Assembly (NCBI RefSeq): GCF_016428975.1
Contig: NZ_JAELTT010000002.1
Span: forward strand, 95,472-159,471
From: Dyella sp. ASV21
GTDB taxonomy: Bacteria; Pseudomonadota; Gammaproteobacteria; Xanthomonadales; Rhodanobacteraceae
DNA length: 64,000 bases
Direction: 5' to 3'
The translations under genes and the position numbers were made by a program. Within the stretch, counting starts at the first letter, position 1. Every line of letters begins with the position of its first letter. Positions 37,675 through 44,653 of the stretch are shown piece after piece. The notes beneath the pieces are model-generated. The model saw only the letters and a list, made by a program, of their open reading frames with translations, did no database searches and was not told where the DNA came from.

Positions 37675-37716
37675 GGGCCAACGCGATCTTCGTGCGTACG
37701 AGGGTCGCGTTGGCCC
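37675..37716. terminator. Bidirectional terminator between convergent genes
   Basis: Perfect 12-base arms GGGCCAACGCGA (37675-37686) and TCGCGTTGGCCC (37705-37716), with an inner small stem in the loop. It fills the gap between the convergent membrane protein and HutD-like genes and can serve both strands. Confidence 0.7.
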
Positions 37717-37719
37717 AGG

Positions 37720-38289
37720 TCAATGGCTGGGCAGGCGCGCCAGCACCAGCTCGCCGTCGCCTTCGATGCGTACGGGGTGACCGGGAATCGGGTCGATCCA
37801 GATCATGTCGTTGGGCGACACCGCTTGCGAGCGGTGATCGGCGTAGATGTCTGCATGGCCCGAGAGCAGCAGGAAAAACCAGCGCCAGCCCTGCGGTGCG
37901 AGCAGCACCATGGTGCCGCGCAATGGGCGCGCGAGCAGCTCGCCCTGCGCCTGGTTGCGCAGTTTCAGATTGACGGTGCGGGTGGGCGACGCCGCGCGGA
38001 ACGCCTCAGGCGCATTGGCATCGTCGAAATAGGCGATGGCGAAACGATCCAACTGCTGGGTTCGCCCGTCGGGAAAGCTGATCTCGACCGGGGCATCCAG
38101 GGGCACAAACTGCCGTCGCATGTCGGCATGTGGCGGAAATGCTACCTGTTCATCGGCGCCGATCATGGTGAGGCGCCACTGCCAGTCATCGTTGTGCGGA
38201 CCGCAGGCAATCTCCGTGATAATCGCGCTGCCGTCGGCGCACGACTTGCCGTGCAACTGGTCCGTGGAGACGCGGCTGAGCCGACTCAC
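37720..38289 (-). CDS. HutD/Ves-like cupin protein
   Basis: 189 residues. The spacing of TEIACGPHNDDWQWRLTMIGADEQVAFPPHADMRRQFVPL, then LDRFAIAYFDDANAPEAF and the late strand GWRWFFLLLSGHADI, resembles the double cupin of HutD/Ves, but the match is partial and the typical 'PGIDR' is missing. HutD proteins are associated with histidine use; no hut gene is present here. It is the last of a three-gene leftward operon; its ATG overlaps the stop of the GNAT gene by four bases. Confidence 0.55.
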   Translation of the reverse strand: MSRLSRVSTDQLHGKSCADGSAIITEIACGPHNDDWQWRLTMIGADEQVAFPPHADMRRQFVPLDAPVEISFPDGRTQQLDRFAIAYFDDANAPEAFRAASPTRTVNLKLRNQAQGELLARPLRGTMVLLAPQGWRWFFLLLSGHADIYADHRSQAVSPNDMIWIDPIPGHPVRIEGDGELVLARLPSH

Positions 38290-38834
38290 GCCCAGGCTCG
38301 CCGTTGCTGCGGGCAGGGCGGGTAATAGGCGAACACGTGGTTGTGTGCGCCGAAGAAGTCCATGTCTTCAATATGTTCGCCGCCCAGGCGCTCCGCCACG
38401 CGGTCGGATGCTTCGTTGCCGATCTTGACCAGGCTGATCACACGCGGCGCATTCAGTGCATGCCAGGCGAACTCCAGTACTGCCGTACCGGCCTCCGTGG
38501 CATAGCCGTGGTGGCGAAACTCTGGCTTGAGCATCCACCCCAATTCCAGATCGGGCCAGCCCTCGGGCTTCATCAATCCGGCGCGGCCGATGAATTGTCC
38601 GCTGTCCTTCAGTTCCAGCGCCCACATGCCATAACCACGCAGTTGCCAGTGGCCGATCAGCATGGCGAGCGAGCGCCACGCGTTGGTGCGATCCAGCGGC
38701 TGGCCGTCGCCAACCCAGCGCGTGCTCAGTGGATCGGCCAGCATGGCGGCGTAGTCGTCGAAATGACGCTCCAGCAGAGCGGTCAGACGCAGGCGCGCGG
38801 TTTCAATGACAGGTATCTCAATCATGGTATTCAT
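38286..38834 (-). CDS. GNAT acetyltransferase, RimJ/RimL type
   Basis: 182 residues from MNTMIEIPVIETARLRLTAL, the usual 'ETxRLxLR' start of RimJ/RimL-like enzymes, followed by ELGWMLKPEFRHHGYATEAGTAVLEFAW (acetyl-CoA binding) and NEASDRVAERLGGEHI. Likely acetylates an alpha-amino group or a small amine. The frame upstream of 38834 overlaps the SET-domain gene and is not family-like. Middle gene of the SET-GNAT-HutD-like operon with overlaps at both ends. Confidence 0.85.
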   Translation of the reverse strand: MNTMIEIPVIETARLRLTALLERHFDDYAAMLADPLSTRWVGDGQPLDRTNAWRSLAMLIGHWQLRGYGMWALELKDSGQFIGRAGLMKPEGWPDLELGWMLKPEFRHHGYATEAGTAVLEFAWHALNAPRVISLVKIGNEASDRVAERLGGEHIEDMDFFGAHNHVFAYYPPCPQQRRAWA

Positions 38835-39310
38835 CAAGCAAGTCGGGTGCCATCGAGCAAGGTCGCCAGCGCGCGGGTGCTGATGGCCAGGCTCTCGTGC
38901 CACGGTAGGCCGACAATGCTGTGGCCAGAGGCGGTATCGACAAACGCCTCCGCTTCACCCGGTGGTAGCAGGTGGCGGTAGTCCACGGTGATCTCGGTGC
39001 CTGCGGGCAAGTCGCGCGTGGCAAACACAAAGCCCAGATGCCACAAGCCAGTCGGTTCGAAGCTGTGGTTGATGTAGCACTCATCCGGCCAGTCGGGCGA
39101 GACGGTGTAGCGATCCTCGAACCAGCGTGCACTGGCGTAGAGCTGTTGAGACAGCTCGGGCGAGCCTATCAGCTCGTCGTAGCGGTAGGTGCGCTCAATC
39201 GCGTCCGGCGCGGTGACGATATGTCCCGCGCGAACGTCTTCCTCGAGAAACAGCCCCTGACCCGCGCCGACGATTTCAGATGCGGCAATGCGGTAACGCG
39301 GAACGATCAT
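38834..39310 (-). CDS. SET-domain protein (putative protein lysine methyltransferase)
   Basis: 158 residues forming a compact SET domain: GAGQGLFLEEDVRAG near the N-terminus (cofactor binding), YINHSFEPTGLW (the NHSxxPN segment, with F in place of the usual cysteine) and GTEITVDYRHLL (the GEExxxDY segment). Stand-alone SET proteins are rare in bacteria; known ones modify DNA-binding or ribosomal proteins, or have no known target. It is first in a three-gene operon with a GNAT and a HutD-like protein. Confidence 0.8.
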   Translation of the reverse strand: MIVPRYRIAASEIVGAGQGLFLEEDVRAGHIVTAPDAIERTYRYDELIGSPELSQQLYASARWFEDRYTVSPDWPDECYINHSFEPTGLWHLGFVFATRDLPAGTEITVDYRHLLPPGEAEAFVDTASGHSIVGLPWHESLAISTRALATLLDGTRLA

Positions 39311-39479
39311 GTGAACCCTCAGAGCCTATTCCATGTCTTTATGTGGCCTGTGCCGGCTACGTGGAGACAGGGGGCAGGCTCTTGTACTCGACAAGGCGGC
39401 CGAGTGTAGGCTCATCCGGCCGGGGGTGCCAGTCCCGGCCGGTGGCACTTTAGTAAACGCAAGTGACTGATCGGTTTGG

Positions 39480-39845
39480 TTATTCGTGTGCAGCTTTGGC
39501 GGCGTTCGGTTTGGTCTTGGCCGGAGCTGCCGTCGCGGCGGCTGCGGCGGCGGGCTTGCCCGGTGCCTTTTCTGCGCCGGCGGCATCGCTGAGCTGGATG
39601 GCGGTGCGATTGCGTTCGAGGGTAGCGGGGCCGATGCCCTTGACCTGGCCGAGATCCTCCACGCTCTTGAACGGACCGTGGGCTTCACGCCACGCCACGA
39701 TGGCGGCGGCCTTGCTCGGGCCTACGCCGTCCAGCGCGTGCGCGATGGCGGCAGCGTCCGCGGTGTTGATGTTGACCGGGGTGGACGCCCAGGCGGGCAG
39801 GGCCAGGGTGAGGGTGAGCAGCAGGGCGGCGAACAGGTGGCGCAT
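39480..39845 (-). CDS. ComEA-like helix-hairpin-helix protein
   Basis: 121 residues: signal peptide MRHLFAALLLTLTLALPAWA, then the ComEA helix-hairpin-helix pair (VNINTADAAAIAHALDGVGPSKAAAIVAWREAHGPFKSVEDLGQVKGIGPATLERNR), and an alanine-, proline- and lysine-rich tail. ComEA-type proteins bind double-stranded DNA in the periplasm during natural uptake. A GGAGG site precedes the ATG at 39845. It stands alone; the type IV pilus genes at 54.9-62.1 kb could be part of the same uptake route. Confidence 0.88.
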   Translation of the reverse strand: MRHLFAALLLTLTLALPAWASTPVNINTADAAAIAHALDGVGPSKAAAIVAWREAHGPFKSVEDLGQVKGIGPATLERNRTAIQLSDAAGAEKAPGKPAAAAAATAAPAKTKPNAAKAAHE

Positions 39846-40062
39846 AGGGAAGCCTCCGGAATGGATGGGATGCGGCGCGAGTCGGGCCGCATGCCGACTG
39901 TGCGCAGGTTGCGTGGCGAGGGCAGTCGGCGGCGATAGCGATATCGGGTAGGGCTTGCCGCGAACGCCACGCGCCTTAAGGGCGGCATCGTTGTGGGCTG
40001 CGGCGGGCTCCTCGCCAGCGCTGATACAATTGCCCCTTTCCCAACGTTGTAGGAGTCGCCTC

Positions 40063-41487
40063 ATGGATACCGCTCGCCTCAACCGTTTCATCGGCGGTCT
40101 GTGGGACGACGAGATCGTGCCGCAGCTGGTGGAGTACATCCGTATCCCCAACAAGTCGCCGATGTTCGATCCCAAGTGGGTTGAGCACGGTTACATGGAT
40201 GCGGCGGTGAAGCTGATGGAGACCTGGGCACGCAGCAAGCTGCCCGCGCTGCCGGGTGCGACGCTGGAAGTGGTGCGACTGGAGGGGCGCACGCCGCTCA
40301 TCTATATCGATGTGCCGGGCAGTGGTGACGACACCGTGGTGTTGTACGGGCATCTCGACAAACAGCCGGAGATGACTGGCTGGGCGGAAGGCCTGGGCCC
40401 GTGGACCCCGGTGATCAAGGGCGACAAGCTTTACGGTCGTGGCGGTGCCGACGATGGCTACGCGATCTTCGGTTCGCTGGCCGCGCTGCTGGCATTGCAT
40501 GAGCAAGGTATTCCGCATGCGCGTTGCGTGGTGATGATCGAAGCCTGCGAAGAATCGGGCAGCTACGATTTGCCTTACTACGTCGATCACCTGGCCGATC
40601 GCATCGGCAACCCGTCGCTGGTGGTGTGCCTTGATTCGGGTTGCGGCAACTACGACCAGCTGTGGCTCACGACCTCGCTGCGCGGCATGACCGGCGGCGA
40701 GCTCACCGTACAGGTGCTGGAAGAAGGCGTGCATTCGGGCGACGCCTCCGGCGTGGTGCCCTCCAGCTTCCGCATCCTGCGCGATCTGCTGAGCCGCCTG
40801 GAAGACCAGGAAACCGGTGCGATCAAGCCCAAGGAGTTGTACGTCGATATTCCGCAGCAGCGCATCGAGCAGGCCAAGAAGTCGGCGCAGGTGCTGGGTA
40901 CGGCGGTGTACGACAAGTTCCCCTTCGTGGACGGCATGCATCCGGTCACCGAAGACCTGACCGAGCTGGTGCTCAACCGCACCTGGCGTCCGCAGCTGGC
41001 GGTGACCGGCGTGGACGGCATGCCGCCGCTGGAGAGTGCCGGCAACGTGTTGCGTCCCAAGACCTCGGTGAAGCTGAGCCTGCGCGTGCCGCCGACGTTG
41101 TCTGGCGCCAAGGCGGGCCAGTTCGTCAAGCAGCTGCTGGAGAAGGACCCGCCGTACGGCGCCAAGGTCACCTTCAAGCTGGAGAAGGACGGCAGCGGCT
41201 GGAACGCGCCGCAATTGTCGCCGTGGCTGGAGGACGCCGTGGCCAAGGCCTCGCAGACCTATTTCGGTGCGCCGGCTGCTTACATGGGTGAGGGCGGCAG
41301 CATTCCCTTCATGGGCATGCTGGGCGAGAAATTTCCCAAGGCGCAGTTCCTCATCACCGGCGTGCTCGGTCCGCACTCCAATGCGCATGGTCCGAACGAG
41401 TTCCTGCACATTCCCACCGGCAAAAAGGTGTCGATGGTCGTGGCCGACGTCGTTGCCCACCATTACGCGCAGGGCGCCAAAGCCTGA
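40063..41487 (+). CDS. M20 family dipeptidase
   Basis: 474 residues. Metal and catalytic landmarks of M20/CNDP-like peptidases: VVLYGHLDKQPE (H ligand and D), YGRGGADDGYAIF (bridging D), MIEACEESGSYDL (general base and ligand glutamates), VCLDSGCGNYDQLW and GPHSNAHGPNEFLHI (last H). A dimerisation lid domain lies at about 205-390. It hydrolyses dipeptides in the cytoplasm. TAGGAG precedes the ATG; TACAAT at 40025-40030 may be a -10 box. Confidence 0.92.
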   Translation: MDTARLNRFIGGLWDDEIVPQLVEYIRIPNKSPMFDPKWVEHGYMDAAVKLMETWARSKLPALPGATLEVVRLEGRTPLIYIDVPGSGDDTVVLYGHLDKQPEMTGWAEGLGPWTPVIKGDKLYGRGGADDGYAIFGSLAALLALHEQGIPHARCVVMIEACEESGSYDLPYYVDHLADRIGNPSLVVCLDSGCGNYDQLWLTTSLRGMTGGELTVQVLEEGVHSGDASGVVPSSFRILRDLLSRLEDQETGAIKPKELYVDIPQQRIEQAKKSAQVLGTAVYDKFPFVDGMHPVTEDLTELVLNRTWRPQLAVTGVDGMPPLESAGNVLRPKTSVKLSLRVPPTLSGAKAGQFVKQLLEKDPPYGAKVTFKLEKDGSGWNAPQLSPWLEDAVAKASQTYFGAPAAYMGEGGSIPFMGMLGEKFPKAQFLITGVLGPHSNAHGPNEFLHIPTGKKVSMVVADVVAHHYAQGAKA

Positions 41488-41499
41488 GCGTTCATTGCC

Positions 41500-41572
41500 G
41501 CCCCGGCGTATGCCGGGGCCTGGCGCCCGATCGTGCCGCAGGACACGGGGTGCCGGCTTGGGCCGGCACGAT
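41500..41572 (+). other. Overlapping hairpins between the dipeptidase and yggS
   Basis: First stem GCCCCGGC (41500-41507) with GCCGGGGC (41512-41519), loop GTAT. Then ATCGTGCCG (41530-41538) can pair with CGGCACGAT (41564-41572), or TGCCGGC (41551-41557) can pair with GCCGGCA (41562-41568). The last two share bases, so they exclude each other. The first may end or stabilise the dipeptidase mRNA; the rest could be an attenuator-like leader of yggS or a repetitive element. Confidence 0.45.
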
Positions 41573-41604
41573 GCTCAGGCGGCCAGCAGTCAGAGGTGCA
41601 CTCC

Positions 41605-42318
41605 ATGATGCTTTCCTTCGGCGATGACTCCTCTTTGGCGGCAAACCTGGCTGAGGTGCGAGCGCGCATCGATGCGGCCTGTCATGCGGTTGGGCGCGAC
41701 CCGGCCGAGGTGTCCTTGTTACCCGTCAGCAAGACTTTTGGGGCGGATGCCGTGCGGGCCGCGCTTGCGCTCGGCCTGCGCCGATTTGGCGAGAACAAGG
41801 TGCAGGAGATTCGCAGCAAGGCGCAGGCGCTGTCCGATTGCCCGGTGGAGTGGGTCGTGATCGGTCATCTGCAGACCAATAAAGCCAAGGACGTGGCGCG
41901 TCTGGCCAGCGAGGTGCAGTCGCTGGACCGTCTCGAACTGGCGGATGCCCTGCATCGTCGCCTGCAGCAGGAAGGCCGCTGCATCGATGTGCTGGTGGAG
42001 GTGAAGACCTCGCCCGAGGAGAGCAAGCACGGACTGGCGCCGGCCGAACTGCCTGCGCTGCTCGATGCGCTGCGCGGCTACGACACGTTGCGCGTGCAGG
42101 GACTGATGACCATGGCCGTGCAGTCCGAGCACCCGGACGAAGTACGTGCCTGCTTCCGTCGGCTGCGCGAGTTGCGGGATGCCGCGCAGGCGCGTGGCCA
42201 TGTACTGCCGCGCCTTTCCATGGGCATGAGCGGAGACTTTCCATTGGCCATTGCCGAGGGGGCGACGGACATACGCGTGGGTACGGCCATCTTTGGCGCA
42301 CGTCACAGAATCGTCTGA
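41605..42318 (+). CDS. yggS: PLP homeostasis protein YggS/PROSC
   Basis: 237 residues, single-domain alanine-racemase-like TIM barrel. The PLP lysine is K43 in LLPVSKTF; FGENKVQEI, WVVIGHLQTNK, LVEVKTSPEESKHG, LMTMAVQSEHPDE and LSMGMSGDFPLAIAEGATDIRVGTAIFG complete the family pattern. It binds PLP and keeps free PLP in balance without clear enzymatic activity. In many gammaproteobacteria it neighbours pilT or proC; here it stands between a dipeptidase and an AT-rich leader. Confidence 0.94.
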   Translation: MMLSFGDDSSLAANLAEVRARIDAACHAVGRDPAEVSLLPVSKTFGADAVRAALALGLRRFGENKVQEIRSKAQALSDCPVEWVVIGHLQTNKAKDVARLASEVQSLDRLELADALHRRLQQEGRCIDVLVEVKTSPEESKHGLAPAELPALLDALRGYDTLRVQGLMTMAVQSEHPDEVRACFRRLRELRDAAQARGHVLPRLSMGMSGDFPLAIAEGATDIRVGTAIFGARHRIV

Positions 42319-42481
42319 AACATACGCCACCGAATTGGATAATTAGTTCACTAATTGATCATAAAGTAATCAAGTCAGTCATATTTCAATATTAAAAACA
42401 ATGACTTGATGGCACTGCATAGCTCGTGCCAGATTTTGAAACGATAGAGTTCAGTTAACCTCGATCCAACATACGATCTAT

Positions 42482-42564
42482 ATCCCTTTGCTAAGTTCAC
42501 GGCTTAATCACGGTCGCCAGCACTTCCGGCGGCTTAACCTCCGAACTGCAAAGGGATTTGTCCC
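42482..42564 (+). promoter_or_regulatory. Structured 5' leader that can hide the ribosome binding site of the NlpC/P60 gene
   Basis: ATCCCTTTGC (42482-42491) is fully complementary to GCAAAGGGAT (42548-42557), which holds the Shine-Dalgarno AAGGGA. After a two-base bulge, AGTTC (42494-42498) pairs with GAACT (42543-42547). CGCC and GGCG inside can form an inner stem. An alternative small hairpin GGGA-TTTG-TCCC (42553-42564) also covers the site. The surrounding 42319-42480 is AT-rich and has a CAAGTCA/TGACTTG inverted pair and AATTAG-TTCA-CTAATT, but no gene. Confidence 0.6.
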
Positions 42565-42566
42565 AC

Positions 42567-43301
42567 ATGCCAACGAAGCGAATTTTCGCCGCAGCTGCGC
42601 TTGCTGGTGCAACGCTCTTCTCCCTTCCGCTCTTCGCTGAACCGCTGACCGTCGATGCCACGGCATCCAAGCCGGCCGCCACGACCACCAATGCCGCTCC
42701 CAGTCTGATGGGGTCGCTGTCGGTCTTCTCGCCGGCAGCCATGCTGGCGCAATCGGCTGTTCCGGTGCATCTCGCCACCAGTGCGCCCGCCGCCAAATCG
42801 GCTGGCTGGGGCGGTGACGACGACGATCTGGATGCCGACGGCATGCCCAGCACGGGCGTCGCCGGCAACGCCGTCGTTGCGCTGGCCAATGACACCTCCG
42901 ACCTGCGCAAGACGCTGATCGGTCTGGCCATGCAGCTGCGCGACATCCGCTATGTGCGTGGCGGCCGCGATCCGTCCACCGGCTTCGACTGCAGCGGCTT
43001 CGTCCGCTACGTGTTCGCTCATGCGGTGGGCCTGGAATTGCCGACCAACTCGGCGTCCCAGTTCCTGGCCGGCCTCAAGGTCAGCCGTGACGATATGAAG
43101 CCGGGCGATCTGGTGTTCTTCCGCACGGCCGGCAAGCGCGGCCAGGGCCGCATCTCGCACGTGGGCATCTACATCGCCAACGGCCAGTTCATTCACTCGC
43201 CCTCGCGTGGCAAGACGGTGCGCGTGGACAGTCTTGACGAGTCTTACTGGGCACAGCGTTTCGCCGGCGCCAAGCGCCCGGGCGGTCTTGCTCGCAGCTG
43301 A
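42567..43301 (+). CDS. NlpC/P60 family peptidoglycan hydrolase
   Basis: 244 residues. Signal peptide (cleavage near LFA-EP), a low-complexity linker to about 105, then the C40 cysteine peptidase domain: RYVRGGRDPSTGFDCSGFV with nucleophile C142, SHVGIYI with H198, and FIHSPS with H210. It likely cuts the D-Glu-diaminopimelate bond in the periplasm. ATG at 42567 was chosen over a TTG nine bases earlier. Its leader can fold over the ribosome site; a perfect intrinsic terminator follows. Confidence 0.92.
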   Translation: MPTKRIFAAAALAGATLFSLPLFAEPLTVDATASKPAATTTNAAPSLMGSLSVFSPAAMLAQSAVPVHLATSAPAAKSAGWGGDDDDLDADGMPSTGVAGNAVVALANDTSDLRKTLIGLAMQLRDIRYVRGGRDPSTGFDCSGFVRYVFAHAVGLELPTNSASQFLAGLKVSRDDMKPGDLVFFRTAGKRGQGRISHVGIYIANGQFIHSPSRGKTVRVDSLDESYWAQRFAGAKRPGGLARS

Positions 43302-43327
43302 TGGCGCAATCGCCGTCCGTCAAAAGG

Positions 43328-43352
43328 GCCGCCCTGTGGGCGGCTTTTTTTT
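43328..43352 (+). terminator. Intrinsic terminator after the NlpC/P60 gene
   Basis: GCCGCCC (43328-43334), loop TGT, GGGCGGC (43338-43344), then eight T residues. An A-run before the stem allows it to work for the leftward SDR gene too, whose stop lies 26 bases away. Confidence 0.93.
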
Positions 43353-43377
43353 GGGCGGATGAAACGCCAGGAACGGG

Positions 43378-44019
43378 TCAGGCGCCCAGTGCGGCCAGTT
43401 CGTCCGATTCCGCGATGCGCAGGCCGGTGCCAGGGGCGTTCGCAAGCCTCTGCATGGCGCGGGCCACGGTGGCGGCTTCGATGCCCCGCCAGCGCCCGGG
43501 CAGCAGGCGCGAGAAGGGAGCGGCCAGCACCTCACCCGCGCGTGGCTTGTGCCGTGCGCCAAGCAGCAGGGACGGGCGCACGATGGTGAGTCGAGGCCAC
43601 CCCTGCTTTTGCAGCGCCAGTTCCAACTCGCCCTTGGTGCGGTTGTAGAACAGGCGGGAGCTTGCATTGGCGCCGAGCGCGCTGATCACCAGGTAATGGC
43701 GTGCGCCTAGCGCCAGGGCGTGGCGCCCCAGTGATAACGGCAGGTCGTAGTCGACCACGCGGAAGGCTTCGCGCGACCCCGCCTGTCGGATCGTGGTGCC
43801 GAGGCAGCAGAACGCCGTATCGACGGTGCCGTGCAACTGGGCGATCAGATGCCCGATCATGCCCACCGGGTTCTCCAGCTTTGGGTGCGCAGGCAGCGCG
43901 TGACGTGTCGGCGCGAGCACGTGCGCCACCTCGGGGTCATCCTGCAGCAGTCGCAATAGGTGACCACCGGTGAGTCCGGTGGCGCCGGCAAGCAGAACGT
44001 GGCGGGGGGCTGTGCTCAT
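43378..44019 (-). CDS. NAD(P)-binding atypical SDR, TIP30/YbjT-like
   Basis: 213 residues. Rossmann start [19 protein letters not shown] with GxTGxxG, then [17 protein letters not shown] and [27 protein letters not shown], in which Y and K take the place of the SDR catalytic pair. It ends with [11 protein letters not shown]. This is the pattern of the HTATIP2/TIP30-like group of atypical short-chain dehydrogenases, many annotated as NAD-dependent epimerases. No substrate is evident. Confidence 0.83.
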   Translation of the reverse strand: MSTAPRHVLLAGATGLTGGHLLRLLQDDPEVAHVLAPTRHALPAHPKLENPVGMIGHLIAQLHGTVDTAFCCLGTTIRQAGSREAFRVVDYDLPLSLGRHALALGARHYLVISALGANASSRLFYNRTKGELELALQKQGWPRLTIVRPSLLLGARHKPRAGEVLAAPFSRLLPGRWRGIEAATVARAMQRLANAPGTGLRIAESDELAALGA

Positions 44020-44125
44020 GAGCGCATTGTAAGTGGCCTCGTGTTACGAGGTTGGATGACGGGTCGGGGGTTGCCTGGACGCTGGCGGGCCCCATCTCTG
44101 GACATCGTTTTTCAGGAACTTGCCG

Positions 44126-44653
44126 ATGTCCCTTTCTGCGTTGCTCCAGATGCCCGGCGTGAGCAAGCCGGAGGCCGCCACCCGTGGCTTCGTGTTCAAT
44201 CACACCATGATCCGCGTGAAAGACCTTGCGCGCTCGCTGGATTTCTACACCCGCGTGCTGGGTTTTACCCCCGTCCATCGCCAGGACTTTGCCGAGGCGG
44301 CGTTCACCATCGTTTACCTGGTGCTGGCGGCGGACCCGAGCCAGATTCCTGACGATGATCAGCAGCGCCTGCAGTGGGTGTTGGGCCAGCCGGGCGTGCT
44401 GGAGCTGACACACAACCATGGCACCGAACAGGACGAGGCGTTCCAGTATCACCACGGCAATGCCGAGCCGCGCGGCTTCGGTCACCTCTGCGTGTCGGTA
44501 CCGGACGTGCAGGCCGCCTGCGCTCGGTTTGAAGCCTTGGAGGTGCCGTTCCAGAAGCGCCTGACGGATGGGCGCATGAAGCACATCGCCTTCATTCGTG
44601 ATCCGGATGGTTACTGGATCGAGATTCTGCAGCCGGCGGCGTTCATCGCCTAA
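44126..44653 (+). CDS. gloA: Glyoxalase I (lactoylglutathione lyase), zinc type
   Basis: 175 residues from the ATG at 44126, which follows CAGGAA. Metal ligands are H26 (FNHTMIRV), E93 (LELTHNHGTE), H120 (RGFGHLCVSV) and E166 (GYWIEILQP). The extra segment DPSQIPDDDQQRLQWVLGQPGV makes it long, like human GLO1 and the Zn-dependent class, unlike the shorter nickel enzyme of E. coli. It turns the methylglyoxal-glutathione adduct into lactoylglutathione. Its stop overlaps the stop of the convergent M28 gene. Confidence 0.94.
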   Translation: MSLSALLQMPGVSKPEAATRGFVFNHTMIRVKDLARSLDFYTRVLGFTPVHRQDFAEAAFTIVYLVLAADPSQIPDDDQQRLQWVLGQPGVLELTHNHGTEQDEAFQYHHGNAEPRGFGHLCVSVPDVQAACARFEALEVPFQKRLTDGRMKHIAFIRDPDGYWIEILQPAAFIA

